DNA of 64,000 nt. It comes from Amphiura filiformis (Eukaryota > Echinodermata > Ophiuroidea > Amphilepidida > Amphiuridae). Positions 12,382 through 25,944 of the stretch are shown piece after piece. The notes under the pieces are model-generated. The model did no database searches, was not told the DNA's origin, and worked only from the letters and a program-made list of their open reading frames with translations. How positions within the stretch are numbered: position 1 is the stretch's first letter; each line of letters opens with the position of its first letter. The position numbers and the translations under genes are program-made. The stretch spans positions 65,489,292 through 65,553,291 of the forward strand of contig NC_092628.1 in assembly GCF_039555335.1 (NCBI RefSeq), in the 5' to 3' direction.

Positions 12382-12588
12382 TGTGACCTGCTACCACGAA
12401 ATCAGCGTAAAGTCGCAAGGTGTTAGTCACTCAAAACACCCTGGCTACTGCGTTGGTGTTCACTCGCCTAGGTGGCGGTAAACAAAGAACATCAACTTAG
12501 TCATACCAAATATCTTAAAACTACCAACTCAACAAAATGAGTATAAAGTCGCGGTGACTTTACGCTGATTTCGTGGTAGCAGGTCACA
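12382..12588. mobile_element. TA-flanked palindromic MITE, family 1, copy 1
   Basis: TA at 12380-12381 and 12589-12590. Ends TGTGACCTGCTACCACGAAA and TTTCGTGGTAGCAGGTCACA are perfect inverted repeats, and pairing continues to about 35 bases per arm. Same family as 23735-24008. Lies just downstream of the TRMT2A stop codon, possibly within its 3'UTR. Confidence 0.9.
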
Positions 12589-12733
12589 TATTGAGAAATA
12601 TTTTTTTAAACAAAAACAAATATTTTGAAAAATTACACCAAGATGGAGTGAAAATGCTTTAGTAGGGTTTATGGCAAACAAACAACTTTTTCAAATGCCT
12701 CAGCTTAGGGAGGAACATTACAGCATCTTCATC

Positions 12734-15700
12734 TCAACTATTAGATGGAGTGGGAACATCAGGTGCTGTTGCTGTTGATTTTAACTCCCTCTCAAACAAG
12801 ATGATGAGTTCACAATGCTTTGTGTGTGGAAATAAATCAACTGGTACTGCCTTCACGGGCCAGAATGGTAAACCTTTGTGTTTGTTGGATGTTGGCCTGC
12901 ACAAACTGCAATGATAACAAAAATAGAAATACAAACGTTTTTCATCAAATTTCAAAATGATAAAGTTGTTGTTTTCAAAACCAAAGATTGTAGCGAATTA
13001 ATTTAAGATTACCAAAATGTCTATATTTAAATAAAATATAAAGCAGGTTTTGAAGGAAATTGAGTGACTTTGTTTTACGCATGTTTGGAAGGAAATTGAG
13101 TGACTTTGTTTTTAACCATATCTTTTTTTAAAGATATGGTTCAATGTAGATATTTATACTTATTTGGGATTTTTTTTCAAAACTGGGTGATTTTCCCAAA
13201 TTCACTTCCTTTCCAAACATGCAACTTTTCATACATTTTTTCATTGTTAGCAATGCATATTGACATCAATCATAGTTCATATTCCATGGTCCCACTAATA
13301 GCTTGTGGCTTTGAATGTCATTGTATTTTCTTAGGATGCTTCTTTAAGATTTAAGTAAAGTTCTTGGTCATGTTGGACATGTAAAAGCCACAATCGTGAA
13401 CACATTTTGGAAAATCAACCAGTTCTGATAAAGACAACTCTCCAGTTAAAAAATAGAATAAAATTTGAACTGAGCTTCAAAGTTATGAATTATTATAATT
13501 AAAATAATTAAAATATTGGAATTAAGATTGAAGAGGATACTTACTCAATAAAGTTGACAATGGCATTGTGTGGGTTGCAGGACACATATACCAATCTCCT
13601 TAAATTATCACATCTCCTGATTGCCTGCAACACCTTAAAAGCTGTAACATAATTATAGAAACACAATGGATAAGCATCCTGAAACTGGGTACACTATGAG
13701 TCACATGTTGAAAAGCAAACACTTTTCTTTAAGGGTGGTCTTAACCCTGGAATTATGGAAACTTTCGGGCTTCATAGCTGCTAAATTATTAGTCTAAAGA
13801 ATATAAAAGTATACATTTTTAGACTGGAAATGACTTGCTGAATTCATCTGTGAGGTCCAATTTGGGCCAAAATGCTCATTTTTGGAGAAAATCCAAAAAA
13901 ACAGGTTTTTTGCCCCAAATTTTTTCGTGCATGCAACGTAACAAAAAAATTGTTTGGCCAAAAAAAGTTGCACCAAAAATGGTAAAAAAATGCAAAATTT
14001 TCAAAAAAATCATAAAAAAGCCTGATTTTCACCCAAATTTCAAATATTTTTGGTGAAGTTGGTCAAAATTCAAAAAAATGAAAAAACGGTCCCTAGATAT
14101 TTTTATCTAGTTTTTAAAAATTAATAAAAAAATTTTTTTGGCCAAACAATTTTTTTTTGTTACGTTACCGAAAAATTTGGGCCAAAAACCGCTTTGGGGA
14201 TTTTCTCCAAAATGAGCATTTTGGCCCAAATTGGACCTCACAGATGAATTCATCAAGTCATTTCCAGTCTACAAATGTATACTTTTATATTCTTTAGACT
14301 AATAATTTAGCAGTTATGAGGCCCAAAAGTTTTCATAATTCCAGGGTTCAGACCAACCTTAAGTAAATTCCTTAGATAAGTGCATGCTCTCTGACCTAAA
14401 AAAAAAAATATGCACTCGCATTTAGTAGGATGCTAATTTTTTAAGAATTCTGAAAATAACTTCATAACCTGAAGCCAAAAGCTGAAGAGTATGAGATCCC
14501 AAATTTGCCATCTCGACAGTCAAATTTCAGTTATCAGCATGTAGACTGATATTGGACTCTGTCAAATTGACATAAGCTGAAAAAGTTATCTTTTCAGTGT
14601 CTGGGTAGTGGGTAGAGATTTCAGGTATTTTAATGAAACACTGCATGGCATGCTTTTACCAAGGTGTACAGAGCACCATAAGTCGCAAACCACCATGTTT
14701 CCAATTCAATATATAAACAGTGAATTAAGGAACATATATATTTGAGCAGTTACAAAATATGGCAGGTCTTTGCAAATTTTAATCAGCATTGTGTTTGTCC
14801 CCTGGATGTTACACACTGATGTATTTGACCTGTCCAGACCCGTCCAGGTATTTAAAAAAAAAATTTAAACAAAAGTTTGCCAAAAAATAATTTGCTTGTC
14901 ACTTGTTTTGTATTTTTGTTGTTTTTTTGTTTGCTCTTACCAACAATTCTTACTTCACAATGTTGGGGATTTCTTAGCTTCAACATCTCCGATTTGCACA
15001 ACTCCTAGATTTAAATACCCTATTCATAAGCACCTTACCCAGTTTTTCTTAAACAATCCTTATGACCATCATTTATTCCCGTTCAAATTGATAACATATT
15101 TCATTCCAAATCTCCAGATAAGAACTTACTTTCAAAACAACAAAACAAAAAATTCTGGTGACACACATCTCAGATCAAATAATTTGTTATGCAATACATA
15201 CCTAATCCTGCCCTGGGTGGATCCACTATGCCTATCACATCTTTACAATCTTTCAAGTTATTAGTTATGCTTGGCAACACCTCCTCTGCTTTCCCACGGG
15301 AGTAAGTCACATTTGTTAAACCTTGAAGGAATAAGAAATAGCATTGGCTTCTATTAGATGTGTGTGGGTTACCATTAAAGTAACCTTTAAGTAAAGTTTA
15401 ATAACATTAATTGAAAAGAACATGATGTTGACTTTGAGTGTGTGGTGGGGGGAGAGGGGGGAGAGGGGTGAGATGTTGGATTGTGCTTTTGTAAAAATTA
15501 ATTGGGGACACACACATGAGAAAATGCTGTTCAATAGGGACACAAGTACTGCATATGCCCAGGTGAAGATGTCCACAGTTGCTGGACTGTGTTGGTAAAA
15601 TGCAAATAACATAAAAGCTTTTTAAACAATGTTTGCAGACGGGAGTAGAGGTCCATTCTGCACTGGCACAGTAAAAACACTGTAGAGTCTGCAAATATAA

Positions 15701-18700
15701 CTTATGTGTGTCTGCAGTTAGGTGAATAAAACTCAAAAGTGAGGTATAATTGCTGTCTCTTTGCCAGGGTTATGTGTGTGTAGGGTGTGTGTTTGTAATC
15801 ACCATCAATGACGGCCACACAAATGAGAAAACATAGTGTGGCAATAGACACATGGGAACCGCTGTCATCCATGCTGGAGACAATATATCTCAAATATCAA
15901 ATAGCATTAAAACACTGTAAATAGAGTATGTCCAGCACATTCTGGGAGATACTGAAAAGATGCTGCAGCCAAATAAAATTGTTTCACTTGCCCAAGATCG
16001 CAATAATTGGAGAAATGTGTGATGCGATCAAGCAAAATCTGTCGGAACTCATAAATATTAAATTTTCAGTTTCTTATAGGATAGTGAATAGCATTTGCAA
16101 AGCTGCATTTTGCAAAAAACTCCATTGAAATTGAACAACCAGTTCCAAAGATATGAGCAATTGAAGAGTTTCCAAAACAACAGGAAACAAAAGGAAATTA
16201 TTGCCTTTGTTTGGCTATATCTGAAAATCAATATTTCCGAGTTCTGACTGATTTTGCTTGATCGCATCACATATGTACATGTAATTATAAAGAAATTTCA
16301 CAAGTGACAATTTTAGGTCAGTGTTGTGTTGTTCTGTGTGAGATGGCAGCTACATGTACTTACCATTAGCCTCTGCATTGAAGACGGCATCATTAATGGC
16401 TTGCTGGTTTACCTCTATGCCAATCACTTTATTCACTTGCTGTAGACAGAAAAAAACACACACAAGCAATAAACACCATTGTCAAAGTTCGTCCGATACC
16501 AATATTTTTATAGATATCTTAAAAATCACACCTATTTTGGACAATCAAATGTTACAATTACAGTTACTACTTTGATAAAGGTTACTGTACCTTTGCCAGA
16601 GATATTCCTATGGTTCCTGTACCACAGCAGATGTCTAACACTGTACTCGTCTCATTGACTTCAGCAAATTCTGCTACAGTCTTGTAGAGAACCTCTGCTG
16701 CTTTACTGTTAACTGGAAGATAAATGACATAATGATATCATACTGTACATTTCTAATGTTGATCTTGTTTTCACTTGAGCTCAGTAAATTAGACTAGAAT
16801 GTTGTAAAGATCTCTACTGCTTTCTCTATACTCTTCATATGCATATTAAACAAACACCTTTGAATGGTGTATAGTGTGTCACACAGATGTGACTGCCTTG
16901 CAGTGATCTCCTGGCTATTTGTGAACAGGTATGTACTACATCAAATCCCTGATTGACAATTGATGCTAACTTTGTTGTTGGGTTGTTTTCTATCAAGTGT
17001 GCCAAGGCCTGTGTGTTTGTTTACATGCCAACTGGCTGGTAGCCATTGATAGCTTGCTCAATGAAAGTATATCATACGCAGGAAGAAGAATCTTGGTCAA
17101 CGATTAAGTTACCATGATAGGAATTGCTTTATCTCGTATGGAGGTAACTTGATTTTTGACCAAGATTCTGCTCGCTGCATGTCATAAGGTAAGTGTTCCT
17201 ATCAGGCTTGCAACATTCATGGATTATCTGTCCAACTAGTGCCAAAAACAAACAAACATTGTAATCCCTATATGCAAATGATGTGTGAATGTTGAATCCA
17301 TCTTGTCAGCACTTAGTTCACTAAATAGTTGACTGTTGCATGCCAACTGTACAAGCATTTGAGAAATTTAGTTTGTTTCAGATTTCACCGACTAGACTCA
17401 CAGTGTAAACTTACCTTGAAAGAATGCATCTGGAGATATTCTGAATGAGAGTCCCAGAATGTTTTCAGTAATATGAGGCTGACCAAAGATGAGATCATAC
17501 TGCTGACTTGAATCATCATCTCTACTGAAATATAACATAACATAACATAACATAAGACAGTATGAATCACTGCTATCATGATAAGAAGAGGCTGTATCAA
17601 TAACATATGACTACTTTATCTTTGTATGCTCATATACACCATTCAAAATCAAAATCAGACAATTAGGAAAACAAGGTGCAGTGGGCCTATTTTTGCAGTA
17701 AGCTAGGGGGTACAAATGGTGGACAAAACATATTTGGCACTTCATAATATGACAGTAATATGAAAAAAGTGTTTGCAATTTCTCGGCACTACTTTTGGAC
17801 AAATTGACACTTGGCAACATAAACATAGATCTCTTACACAAGACATATCCCATGCTTGATCATGTCTTTCATACAGATTTGTGTTCAGGTTAAACATTTA
17901 CGCTTGTGTTAGCATTGATAACCCGGAATAATAAACTGAGCCATCCATAAATAAATGGCAACTCTCTTTGGACAACTTTGATTTGAAAAGGTGTATGGTT
18001 TATGTTTTATTCCTGACTTGGTATTATTATGGTCTTTTGAGACAAAAAATCTGATTTTCGCTGAATTTTTCGGGAAAAAAAAAATTTAAATAAAAAAAAA
18101 AATCTGCATTTCTTTTTTTTCAAATCGTGCAATTTTACAAATGCGCGCATGAGCTTTGAGACAAACATTTTTTTTTTGCTTTAGCAGCTTAATCTACTTA
18201 CCTTGATGATGACGTCTGTTGATGTAGAAATAAAGAGGACACTGCTGCTTGTTTACCATCTCCTGATTGGAAGAAATCACTCAACTGTTGTTTCTCTTTC
18301 ACTATTTCATCCTGAAAGATTTCAACAAATCAACCAACTCAATTATGTTATAACATTGCAATTGGCATCATTAGAAAAGGATTTCGAAAAATAAACCAAC
18401 TCAAATGTGATAATATTAAAATTGGCATCATAAGGAAGGCTTTGAAAACAAAATATCAAGTTCATTGAATAAGGATGATTATATATGGGGCAACCTTGTG
18501 TGTGTTATGTTGTATGTACTTCAACTTATTGCTTGTATCTTGTGTGATAAATATATACGATCTGACAAAAAATGTGAAATATGCCGGCGATATATAAAGG
18601 TATCACACAGAAACTACAATGGGTTGGCATGACTCCATAGTACTAGTCATTGTACCTACTTGTGTTAACTGATGTGGATGCATGACAACAATGCCCAGTA

Positions 18701-21700
18701 TATCACCCGTGCTATTGGTTCTCACAGTCAGCATACGCCAATGTCCATGGTGTGTGACAGGATCAAATCCTGACAACTTGGACACGTCTCGGATGTATTG
18801 CTGAAAACACTTGACTACATTCTTGGTAGCATTGGATAAATGTAGACAGTTGGATGGTTCAACCACTGATATCTGACCTCCTGTTGGGAACAAATGTATA
18901 CACAGTTGGGTGATGAACACATTATTATAAACAGTTTGTCTACATATAAACATAACATATTCACTCAATATCAGCCCCTTGCCGCCATTGCTTTTCTCAA
19001 CAGCAGGACAGCGGCAGGAATCATTCAATTACCAGAAGACACTAACTCTTTGGTTTGATCTGATGGACAACTGGCTCAATGAACTTGTGGTTGTTCGCCG
19101 AGGCATTCAAAGCGAGGACAAGATATAATTTTTTACTTTTTACATTCAAAGTGACAACCTTCACAACCTTACCAACTCACTTACCCTTATAACTGCCTAA
19201 CCTAAAGCCAACTGTTTTCTCTGTATAAAACAACATAAAAAAATTAGAAATAGTCAATTCAAATAAACCAGTTCTTGTATACCAGTGCAAAAACATTTCG
19301 AAATCAAAAATTAAGGTTACTTCTGTTATACCCTTTTTAGATTCTTGACACTTCATTGGAGGAATACAAATCATATGACATAAAATACTTTTCTAATTCT
19401 ACTGTTATCTAATGTTCCTTCACGATGTATTTTCTTTCCTCACCTTTGCCTCCCATTAAAAACTACATTTTTCCTCCTGTAGATTAGATTGTTTTAAGTT
19501 GCATCACTGAATGACTTCCACCGTACATTCAATATGTGTATTTGGGGGATATTCCCTAACCCTTCACCACACACATAACATAGGAGTACTTGCTTCTAAT
19601 ATTAAATCCATCAAATTTTTATTTTGTTATACTTTACTCAACATGCTGAAATAATATTAGTAAACTGTCAGGAAAGGATTCTGTCTATTTTATTAAGCAG
19701 AAATGCCAAGGTAATGTGAAAGAAATTCCACTTGCAATGTTGGATGTTTAACATGGAGTTCTATGGGGACTTCATGTCTGAATATGACATGACAAAATTG
19801 CTCTGTTAACCTGACAACCACAATGTATTTGGCTGTTTCCATTTATGTGTAAGTTAGGACACATATAAACATTACAAATGTGCCAAAAAGTGGGGTTTGA
19901 ACAAAATGAACCAGTTTCATATTATAAGATCGTACATTATTACATTAGGGGTTGAAAACAACAACATATCACTATCAAAATTAAGATAGGAAAAAAGTGT
20001 TTCTAAACAAAATATTTTGCCTAACTACACCACCAAATGATCAAAATTTAATAAGCAAAATAGCCAATTTGATCATAATATCTCATAAATAACTTACTTG
20101 ATCTATAAGTGTATACTATTATCCTCATGTCAACTGCTAGCGTACATAGGTTAACCATTGATTCACAATTGGACAGCCTCATTCACACAATAAAAGAAAT
20201 CTCTGGCATTACTTTATCCTATCTTCATTTTGATGTCAGATTTTGTTTTTATCAGATTGCTTTCAAGTTTGCCATTAGTTTGCTTCAAATTCACTAGTAC
20301 CATTGTGCTTCTTCCTAAAAATGATTTTGATCTGGTTTGGCAAATCACTGATATTCCCTTGAAGAGAAAGTCTTGTTGATAGCACTCATGAATAGAATTA
20401 AACAACAAACACAAAAACAAGCGTATCAAATTTTCATTTAATATTCATGTACACACCTTCTCCACTTGGGCTGATTCCAATGGTGAACTCACATTTATTA
20501 CGATATCCATCAACCACAGGCTGGCAGGGAAAACAACAACATATCACAGTCAATGTTACACATAAAAGCACATTTCTCTTATCATATGTTGATCATCACA
20601 CTTGTAACAGCTTTATGTAATATATCTTAACATACGCTTGGTACAACACCATAATTGATGAGTTATATATGCAACTTACCGATGGCTTGATATCTTCTAG
20701 TGGACAACACATATTACCATGCTTTTCCCTAAAAATGCAAATAAACAGATGAAAAATACAACTTCTATATTGCATGTATAAGGAATTTGAACACCTGTTT
20801 CACTATACAAAGAACCCTTTATCACAAACAATAAAAGGCAGACAGAATAGGAATTAGAATCAATAGTATCATTCTTCATGTTAAAATAACATTTGAAAAC
20901 ATAAAAATTAAATGATGTTTATGTTCAAGTTTTGTTGCGATTATTCTACTGGTCTGTTATCTTTTTCATCCATGGTTATTCCTTTCACTAGCAAGTAAGT
21001 ATATCTTAGTAAGATTTGGTGTTAGAAGTTAATGGCTGGATATGATTTTGTTGTAGATCAAATAACAAAATGTATCAACACACATGTATGCCATTTGAGG
21101 CCATGCATGACAAACAAAAAAACAGCAAATGCATTGATATATGTCATTTGAACATCAACAAAATCACATCAAATCATTAACCTAATTCATAAACGTCATA
21201 AAATGAAGCTTAAACTGCCTTATAAAAAGCTAAAAATCCTGATATCAAAAGCAAAGATATTTCTCGCCAGTGGCCAAAAAACATCACCTTCAACTGAAGT
21301 GACCTGTGGTAGGCCTGTGCACTAACAGATATCAGTTGAAATCCATTCACCCCCCTCCCCCATGAAAGACATGGCCTTTATCTTCCACACAAGAGGTGTA
21401 CATTTTAAATGGGTTACCTGGATGGGTCACGCCATTTGAAATCTACACCCCCTGTGTGGAAGATAAAGGTCATGTCTTGCACAGGGAGTGTATGGATTTC
21501 AACTGGAATAGCCCATTGCTATAAAGGTCATGTCTTGCACAGGGGGTGTATGGATTTCAACTGGAATAGCCCATTGCTATAAAGGTCATGTCTTGCACAG
21601 GGGGTGTATGGATTTCAAATGGAATAGCCCATTGCCAGCAAATATTGGTTCTCTAACATCATTAAATTTAAGGACTTTCACAATGAAAGTACTAATATAC

Positions 21701-24700
21701 CCATCACATTCAGCTGATATAACAAAGAATACTTACGGTATCCAAGATGGATTCCTTATCATCAATGTCTTAGATCCAATTTGTTCTTTTGTTCTTCTGG
21801 TGAGGAATTTGAGGAATTCAACCATGCTAGTATGCTTGCTCTTTAGTTGTTCTGCATAGGTCTGTCGCCATAGCGATGTTACTGCATCGTTCAATCTACA
21901 AACAAAGAATTTAGCTTTAACTTTCATACACAGGTAACAATCTTTGTCAATTTAGAGTGTTTGGTAGCAAATTTGGTACAAATTGGAGCTAACAAAATTC
22001 TACACACGACCTTATCAATCAAATTGTCATAAAAAGATCAGGTTTTGGTGTAGCACTGGCTACATAACTGTGGACTTTCTTTATTTGAGGTGTTTATTAC
22101 ATGTACACAAACACCTGAGGTTCACACCTCTGGTCAAAACTTAGAAATTAGTGGTATTCATTGATACATATCCATTACGGTGGCACAGAGGTTCTCATCA
22201 GACAGACAATTGTTACTCTGGTTAGCCATGCAAGGTGTCCCACAATAAAGGTGCTATACTTTGATCAGCTCATAATCGGCGGGAAATGTTAGCCTTTTAT
22301 CACTACGCCGAAAAATAGATCCACATTAAGAGTAATATATAGTTGACCTGTCTGGTCTATATTGTGTGTGGTAAATAAAATAGGCAAAGTATAGGACTTT
22401 AATTAATAATTTGTGATACTTCTGACGAGTTGTCACAAGACAATTCTCGAAAGAAAACATATTGATATTAATCCGCAATGTAATAAGGCCCGCCGATTAA
22501 GAGCTGATCAAACTGTAAGATATTCACTATACCTTTTTTTCCATTCCTACATTTTATTTCAATAATTAATCAATAATTAAAAGAACAAATTTTAATAAAC
22601 GTTGAAAAAAAGCTCTTCTCCAACGTGCCTCTTTAGCTCAGTATTTGGGGTTTTTTTTAAAGATTTTTTTTCAACGTTTATGTGCACTGGCTACTCTGGG
22701 TAAAGATTAAAATTGGTTCATCCTATTAACCCAGAGAACTAAGTATAGTAATTTTCAATTCACATAAAAATATCTAAATATGCACTACAATATCAAGCCA
22801 TATCATACCTATGTTCTGCTGGCATGTCTGATTCTTTGCGTTTCTTAGCATCAGTCTCTGGCCCTTCTTCTTGCTTCCTTTTCAATGCACTCTTTGCCAT
22901 GGGATCTGCTACTGGTTTGGCTGGCTGGAAAAACAACATCAACACAAAATCATCTTAAATATCATCTCTGTAGACTATCCTGCTTGCAAATGTTCTAATA
23001 TGTTAAGCAAAATACTGTATAAATTAGGGTTTTTGCACCGTTTGTTTTTTATGGAAATTCAGTTTTGATGCCATTTACACTTGCATATTTTGTTGGTTCA
23101 CTTGAACATACTTACATTCACAGGAATTAAATATTGCACATTCAAAATAACTTGATCATATTATGATCCTCCTCCTGCAAGTCTCTGTTTGCCTTTCACT
23201 GTGCAGACATGCATTTATACATAATGTTTGTTTAATTAAATTGCCTTAATTGACCAGATTGCTTTGTCATCAATCAACACACAAAAATATGATCTATTAA
23301 AAACATAACTTCCCTCTTATTCAAATGTGAAATGTGTAAAATTGTAATGATATGGCAAGTAAGCTCTGCACATCTCTTTAAGCTAAGGCTTCTAGATATA
23401 TGTACAGTTAGCTTAATTGCCCAGTACTCACCACTGCATTCAGCACACTCTTTTTCCATGTATATCCATCCAATACTTTCAAGGCTTTTTGTTTGTCCTC
23501 CTCACAGCTTTGAGACAAAACATATTGTTTTACATAGATATTACAATGAGGGACTTATCATTTCTTCATATCAAAGCAGTGCAATCAAAATGAATATTTT
23601 ATAAAATATTATGATTGACAATTTTGTAAACTCAGATTTGCATAATGAAATGTAACTTTTAGCTCCTTCTTCTGAGGCAGTTTCAAATGTGAAGAAAACA
23701 ATTATCTACAGTAACATCTCCTTTATATTACATTTATGACCTGCTACCACGAAATCCGCCATAAGTCGCTGTGACTTTATACTCATTTTGTTGAGTTTCA
23801 AGATTTTGGGTCTGACCAAGTCTTTGTTTGACATCCTTTGTGAATTGGGGCAAAATGGGCCATTCACTAAGGATAATACTACTGGGTTGTACAGGTGCAC
23901 GTCAAACAAAGAACATCAACTTAGACTGAATATCTTGAAACTACCTACTCAATGAAATGAGTAAAAAGTCGCGGCGACTTATGGAGGATTTCGTGGTAGC
24001 AGGTCACATTTGTACACAGTTTGATGTGTTTTAGGATATTGTTTGGTAGGTATGACTATGCGTTATAAAAGGAATGATACAAAGTTGTGTGCAGTATGTA
24101 AACTGTTTGTTTGCAGTGTCCTGACCATTTCTATTGCTGCCCCCTCTTTGAATGAATAACCCACTAGTACCCAGAGAGAAAACAACATCACCACCTTGCA
24201 ATGCCTTCTTAAACCTCACCTCTTCTCTTTGTCTGTTCTTCAGTTGTCTTCTTTTCTGTCCTTGGGTCTACTTTGTAAAAAAGCATTTTATAAATCCCAT
24301 TTTTTATGTTTAGTGACTTAGTGGGCATAAAGAACAAACTTACTTGAAAGTAACAAACCCAAAGTTTCCATTTCTTCCCTTCATTGCCTTCAACTTCTTT
24401 GGGTTCAACTGCAGCTTAACAAGCATTTTCTTCAATTGCTGTGGAAATAATATAGTGTTATCACCAATTATCATCACTGTCAACTTCAACTTAATCTCAC
24501 TTGTTCCCCTCCATATAGGTGTATAATGGGAGCTGTTACATGTAGTCAAACAAATGGCAAGTGCCATTGTTTTTAGCAGCCCAATTGTGTGATATATCCT
24601 AGTGGCAGTGGATTAAATGTTAAGTGCTTTGAGCAATTTGAAAAGGTACTATTTATGCCAACATGATTTTCAGTACAACTCTGGTATACCCTGCGCACCC

Positions 24701-25405
24701 TGTGATTTAGGGAATAGGTTAGGGTTAGGATTAGGGTTAGGATTAAAATTAGGGTGGGTTAGTATTACGGTTAGGGTTATACTTGCGTACTTGTGCGCAG
24801 GGTATTCCAGAACTATTCCAATTTGTTTCTTGAAATTTCAATACAGGTTTGTGCTTCAAAAAGTGCTTTTTTAATGTGATAACATGGAAGTACATTTAGA
24901 TATTGCAACTTGATTTACTACAGCAGAAAGTCTGCAATGTTCATCATTAACAGATTTCTTTTTTATAAACAGAACGTTACTATAGATTATAACAAAACAG
25001 AAACAAAAGGATCAATTCAAAACAAAACAAGAAACTTACACTGAATCCAAAGTATCGGGGAAGATTTTTAATTTCAATCTTAAAAATTTCCGATGTGAAT
25101 TCTTCTCCCTTGGTGTAATGATATGGATCTGTGACTGGTTCACTGGCAGATTCACCTTTGACCTCAGCGTCCTCAGTAGATGTTGATGGTTCACTCTCCA
25201 CATTAGATGCTTCACTTTGAGAGATTGGTGGTGGTTTCGCTTCATCACTTTGAGAGATTGGTTGTGGTTTCGTTTCATCACGTTGACAGGCTGAGGCTGG
25301 CGATTTCACTTCACCCTCCACACCATTTCCACTGGAATTTTCCCCTGTATTTACTTCATCACCTACATCTTGATTTTTGTTCAAATCTGCGCTGGAATCA
25401 GCCAT
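12734..25405 (-). CDS. TRMT2A: tRNA (uracil-5-)-methyltransferase homolog A, complete
   Basis: Makes 5-methyluridine at position 54 of tRNA using S-adenosylmethionine. Sixteen coding exons, transcription order: 25040-25405, 24344-24438, 23432-23507, 22809-22924, 21737-21895, 20680-20728, 20457-20520, 19185-19220, 18660-18880, 18202-18311, 17415-17524, 16591-16712, 16364-16439, 15202-15321, 13545-13641, 12734-12905. All have GT-AG borders and compatible phases, total 1989 bases, 662 residues. Residues 1-100 are acidic and Ser/Pro-rich with a duplicated ISQSDEAKP-type unit. An RRM follows at about 105-180 (IKNLPRYFGF, GNFGFVTF), then a basic linker (KRKQEE, KKRK). The methyltransferase half shows YRNKCEF, FRISPDAFFQ, SAM motif I DICCGTGTIG (494-503), DPPRAGL (567-573), YVSCNP with the likely nucleophile Cys595, and HCE with the likely base Glu638. 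Length is close to the human protein (625). Confidence 0.96.
13733..14358. mobile_element. 626-bp TTAA-flanked foldback element
   Basis: TTAA at 13729-13732 and 14359-14362. Left end GGGTGGTCTTAACCCTGG pairs with right end CCAGGGTTCAGACCAACC (two mismatches). Complementarity runs on for well over 100 bases per arm (AATTATTAGTCTAAAGAATA against TATTCTTTAGACTAATAATT). The centre is A/T homopolymer-rich. It lies in the last TRMT2A intron. A decayed relative seems present at about 27010-27130. Confidence 0.85.
16014..16275. mobile_element. Foldback MITE in TRMT2A intron
   Basis: Left ATGTGTGATGCGATCAAGCA pairs with right TGCTTGATCGCATCACATAT with two changes; pairing continues through AAATCTG and CGGAACTC / GAGTTCTG. 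No target duplication was resolved. Lies between the exons at 15202-15321 and 16364-16439. Confidence 0.65.
17080..17182. repeat. About 100-bp imperfect hairpin in TRMT2A intron
   Basis: GCAGGAAGAAGAATCTTGGT and GGTAACTTG...ACCAAGATTCTGCTCGC are inverted halves around a short loop. Could be a MITE remnant. Confidence 0.5.
19605..19960. repeat. Dispersed repeat family, copy 1 (TRMT2A intron)
   Basis: Alignable in the same orientation to 58085-58420. Shared blocks include ATGCTGAAATAATA, CAGTTCTATGGG-like text, GGCTGTTTCCATTTATGTG-like text, AAACATTACAAAT and AAGATCGTACATTAT. Identity is moderate with many indels, so the copies are old. No end structure is obvious. Confidence 0.65.
21463..21636 (+). 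repeat. Three tandem 58-bp units
   Basis: Units start at 21463, 21521 and 21579, each opening ATAAAGGTCATGTCTTGCAC and closing GAATAGCCCATTGC. Units differ by one or two bases, so the duplication is recent. Reverse-complement relatives of the unit lie just upstream (about 21320-21390, GAAATCCATTCACCCCC...), suggesting an inverted-repeat element whose right arm expanded. It sits in the TRMT2A intron before the exon at 21737. Confidence 0.85.
22258..22513. mobile_element. MITE with TTTGATCAGCTC ends
   Basis: Left TTTGATCAGCTCATAATCGG and right CCGATTAAGAGCTGATCAAA are inverted repeats with one mismatch, followed inward by CGGG/CCCG. Lies in a TRMT2A intron. Confidence 0.7.
23735..24008. mobile_element. 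Palindromic MITE, family 1, copy 2
   Basis: Ends TATGACCTGCTACCACGAAA and TTTCGTGGTAGCAGGTCACA match the element at 12382-12588, and the interiors share CAAAGAACATCAACTTAG and AAATGAGT-AAAGTCGCGG. This copy carries about 70 extra internal bases. It lies in the TRMT2A intron between the exons at 23432-23507 and 24344-24438. Confidence 0.85.
24681..24810. mobile_element. 130-bp MITE carrying degenerate telomere repeats
   Basis: Ends CTGGTATACCCTGCGCAC and GTGCGCAGGGTATTCCAG pair with one mismatch; AACT flanks both sides. The core (about 24716-24778) is a run of TTAGGG and variants such as TTAGGA. It lies in the first coding intron of TRMT2A. Confidence 0.7.
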
Positions 25406-25430
25406 GTTTTGTGATGATCAGAGGAAATAT
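25406..25430 (-). other. TRMT2A: TRMT2A 5'UTR segment with upstream splice acceptor
   Basis: On the minus strand the 25 bases before the ATG are preceded by a T-rich tract ending TTTGTGTGTAG (acceptor AG at 25431-25432). The start context ACAAAACATGGC is good. This suggests that the first coding exon is not the first exon and that an untranslated exon plus the promoter lie at higher coordinates, toward RANBP1. Confidence 0.55.
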
Positions 25431-25608
25431 CTACACACAAAAAAGGAAAAGAAACAAGTATAAAACATTAATCTGTCCCATATGTCAGGCAAACAAGACT
25501 TTGATATATTAGCCATACACTGAAATTTATTTCAAATGTTGAAAGGAAAAATCAATTACTCTTTCACTTTATATCAAAATAAAATCTTAAAACTCCTAAT
25601 TATATTAA

Positions 25609-25944
25609 AGGAGGATTTCGTGATCCTAGCATCCTCCTTTTATGACATTTTTCAGTAGATATCCACGAAAAAAGCTTATTTCCAAAATTTCAGTTAATTC
25701 CGATTTTGCGTCTGTGAGTTATGCATGATTATGTGTATTACACTGAGCGACAATGTGTTGTAATTTCGTTCTGGTGCACCAGAACGAAATTCAAATTTGG
25801 CGATATTTTTGCTAAACGAATTAATCTGCAAGAAATATTTGGTAAATAAACATTATGTAGCCAGAGGTGGTATCCAGTGGTGTAAAAATCTCAACTTTTT
25901 TTGGGAAAAGTGGGGGATGAGGCTGTGGATCACGAAATGCCCCT
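25609..25944. mobile_element. TTAA-flanked MITE upstream of TRMT2A
   Basis: TTAA at 25605-25608 and 25945-25948. Ends AGGAGGATTTCGTGATCC and GGATCACGAAATGCCCCT pair with two mismatches. A short internal palindrome TTCGTTCTGGTGCACCAGAA-type sequence lies near 25770. It probably lies in the TRMT2A 5'UTR intron. Confidence 0.8.

Noticed and set aside
14896-15264. 122-codon open frame on the + strand
   Set aside because: Runs antisense through a TRMT2A intron and most of the exon at 15202-15321; composition is not protein-like.
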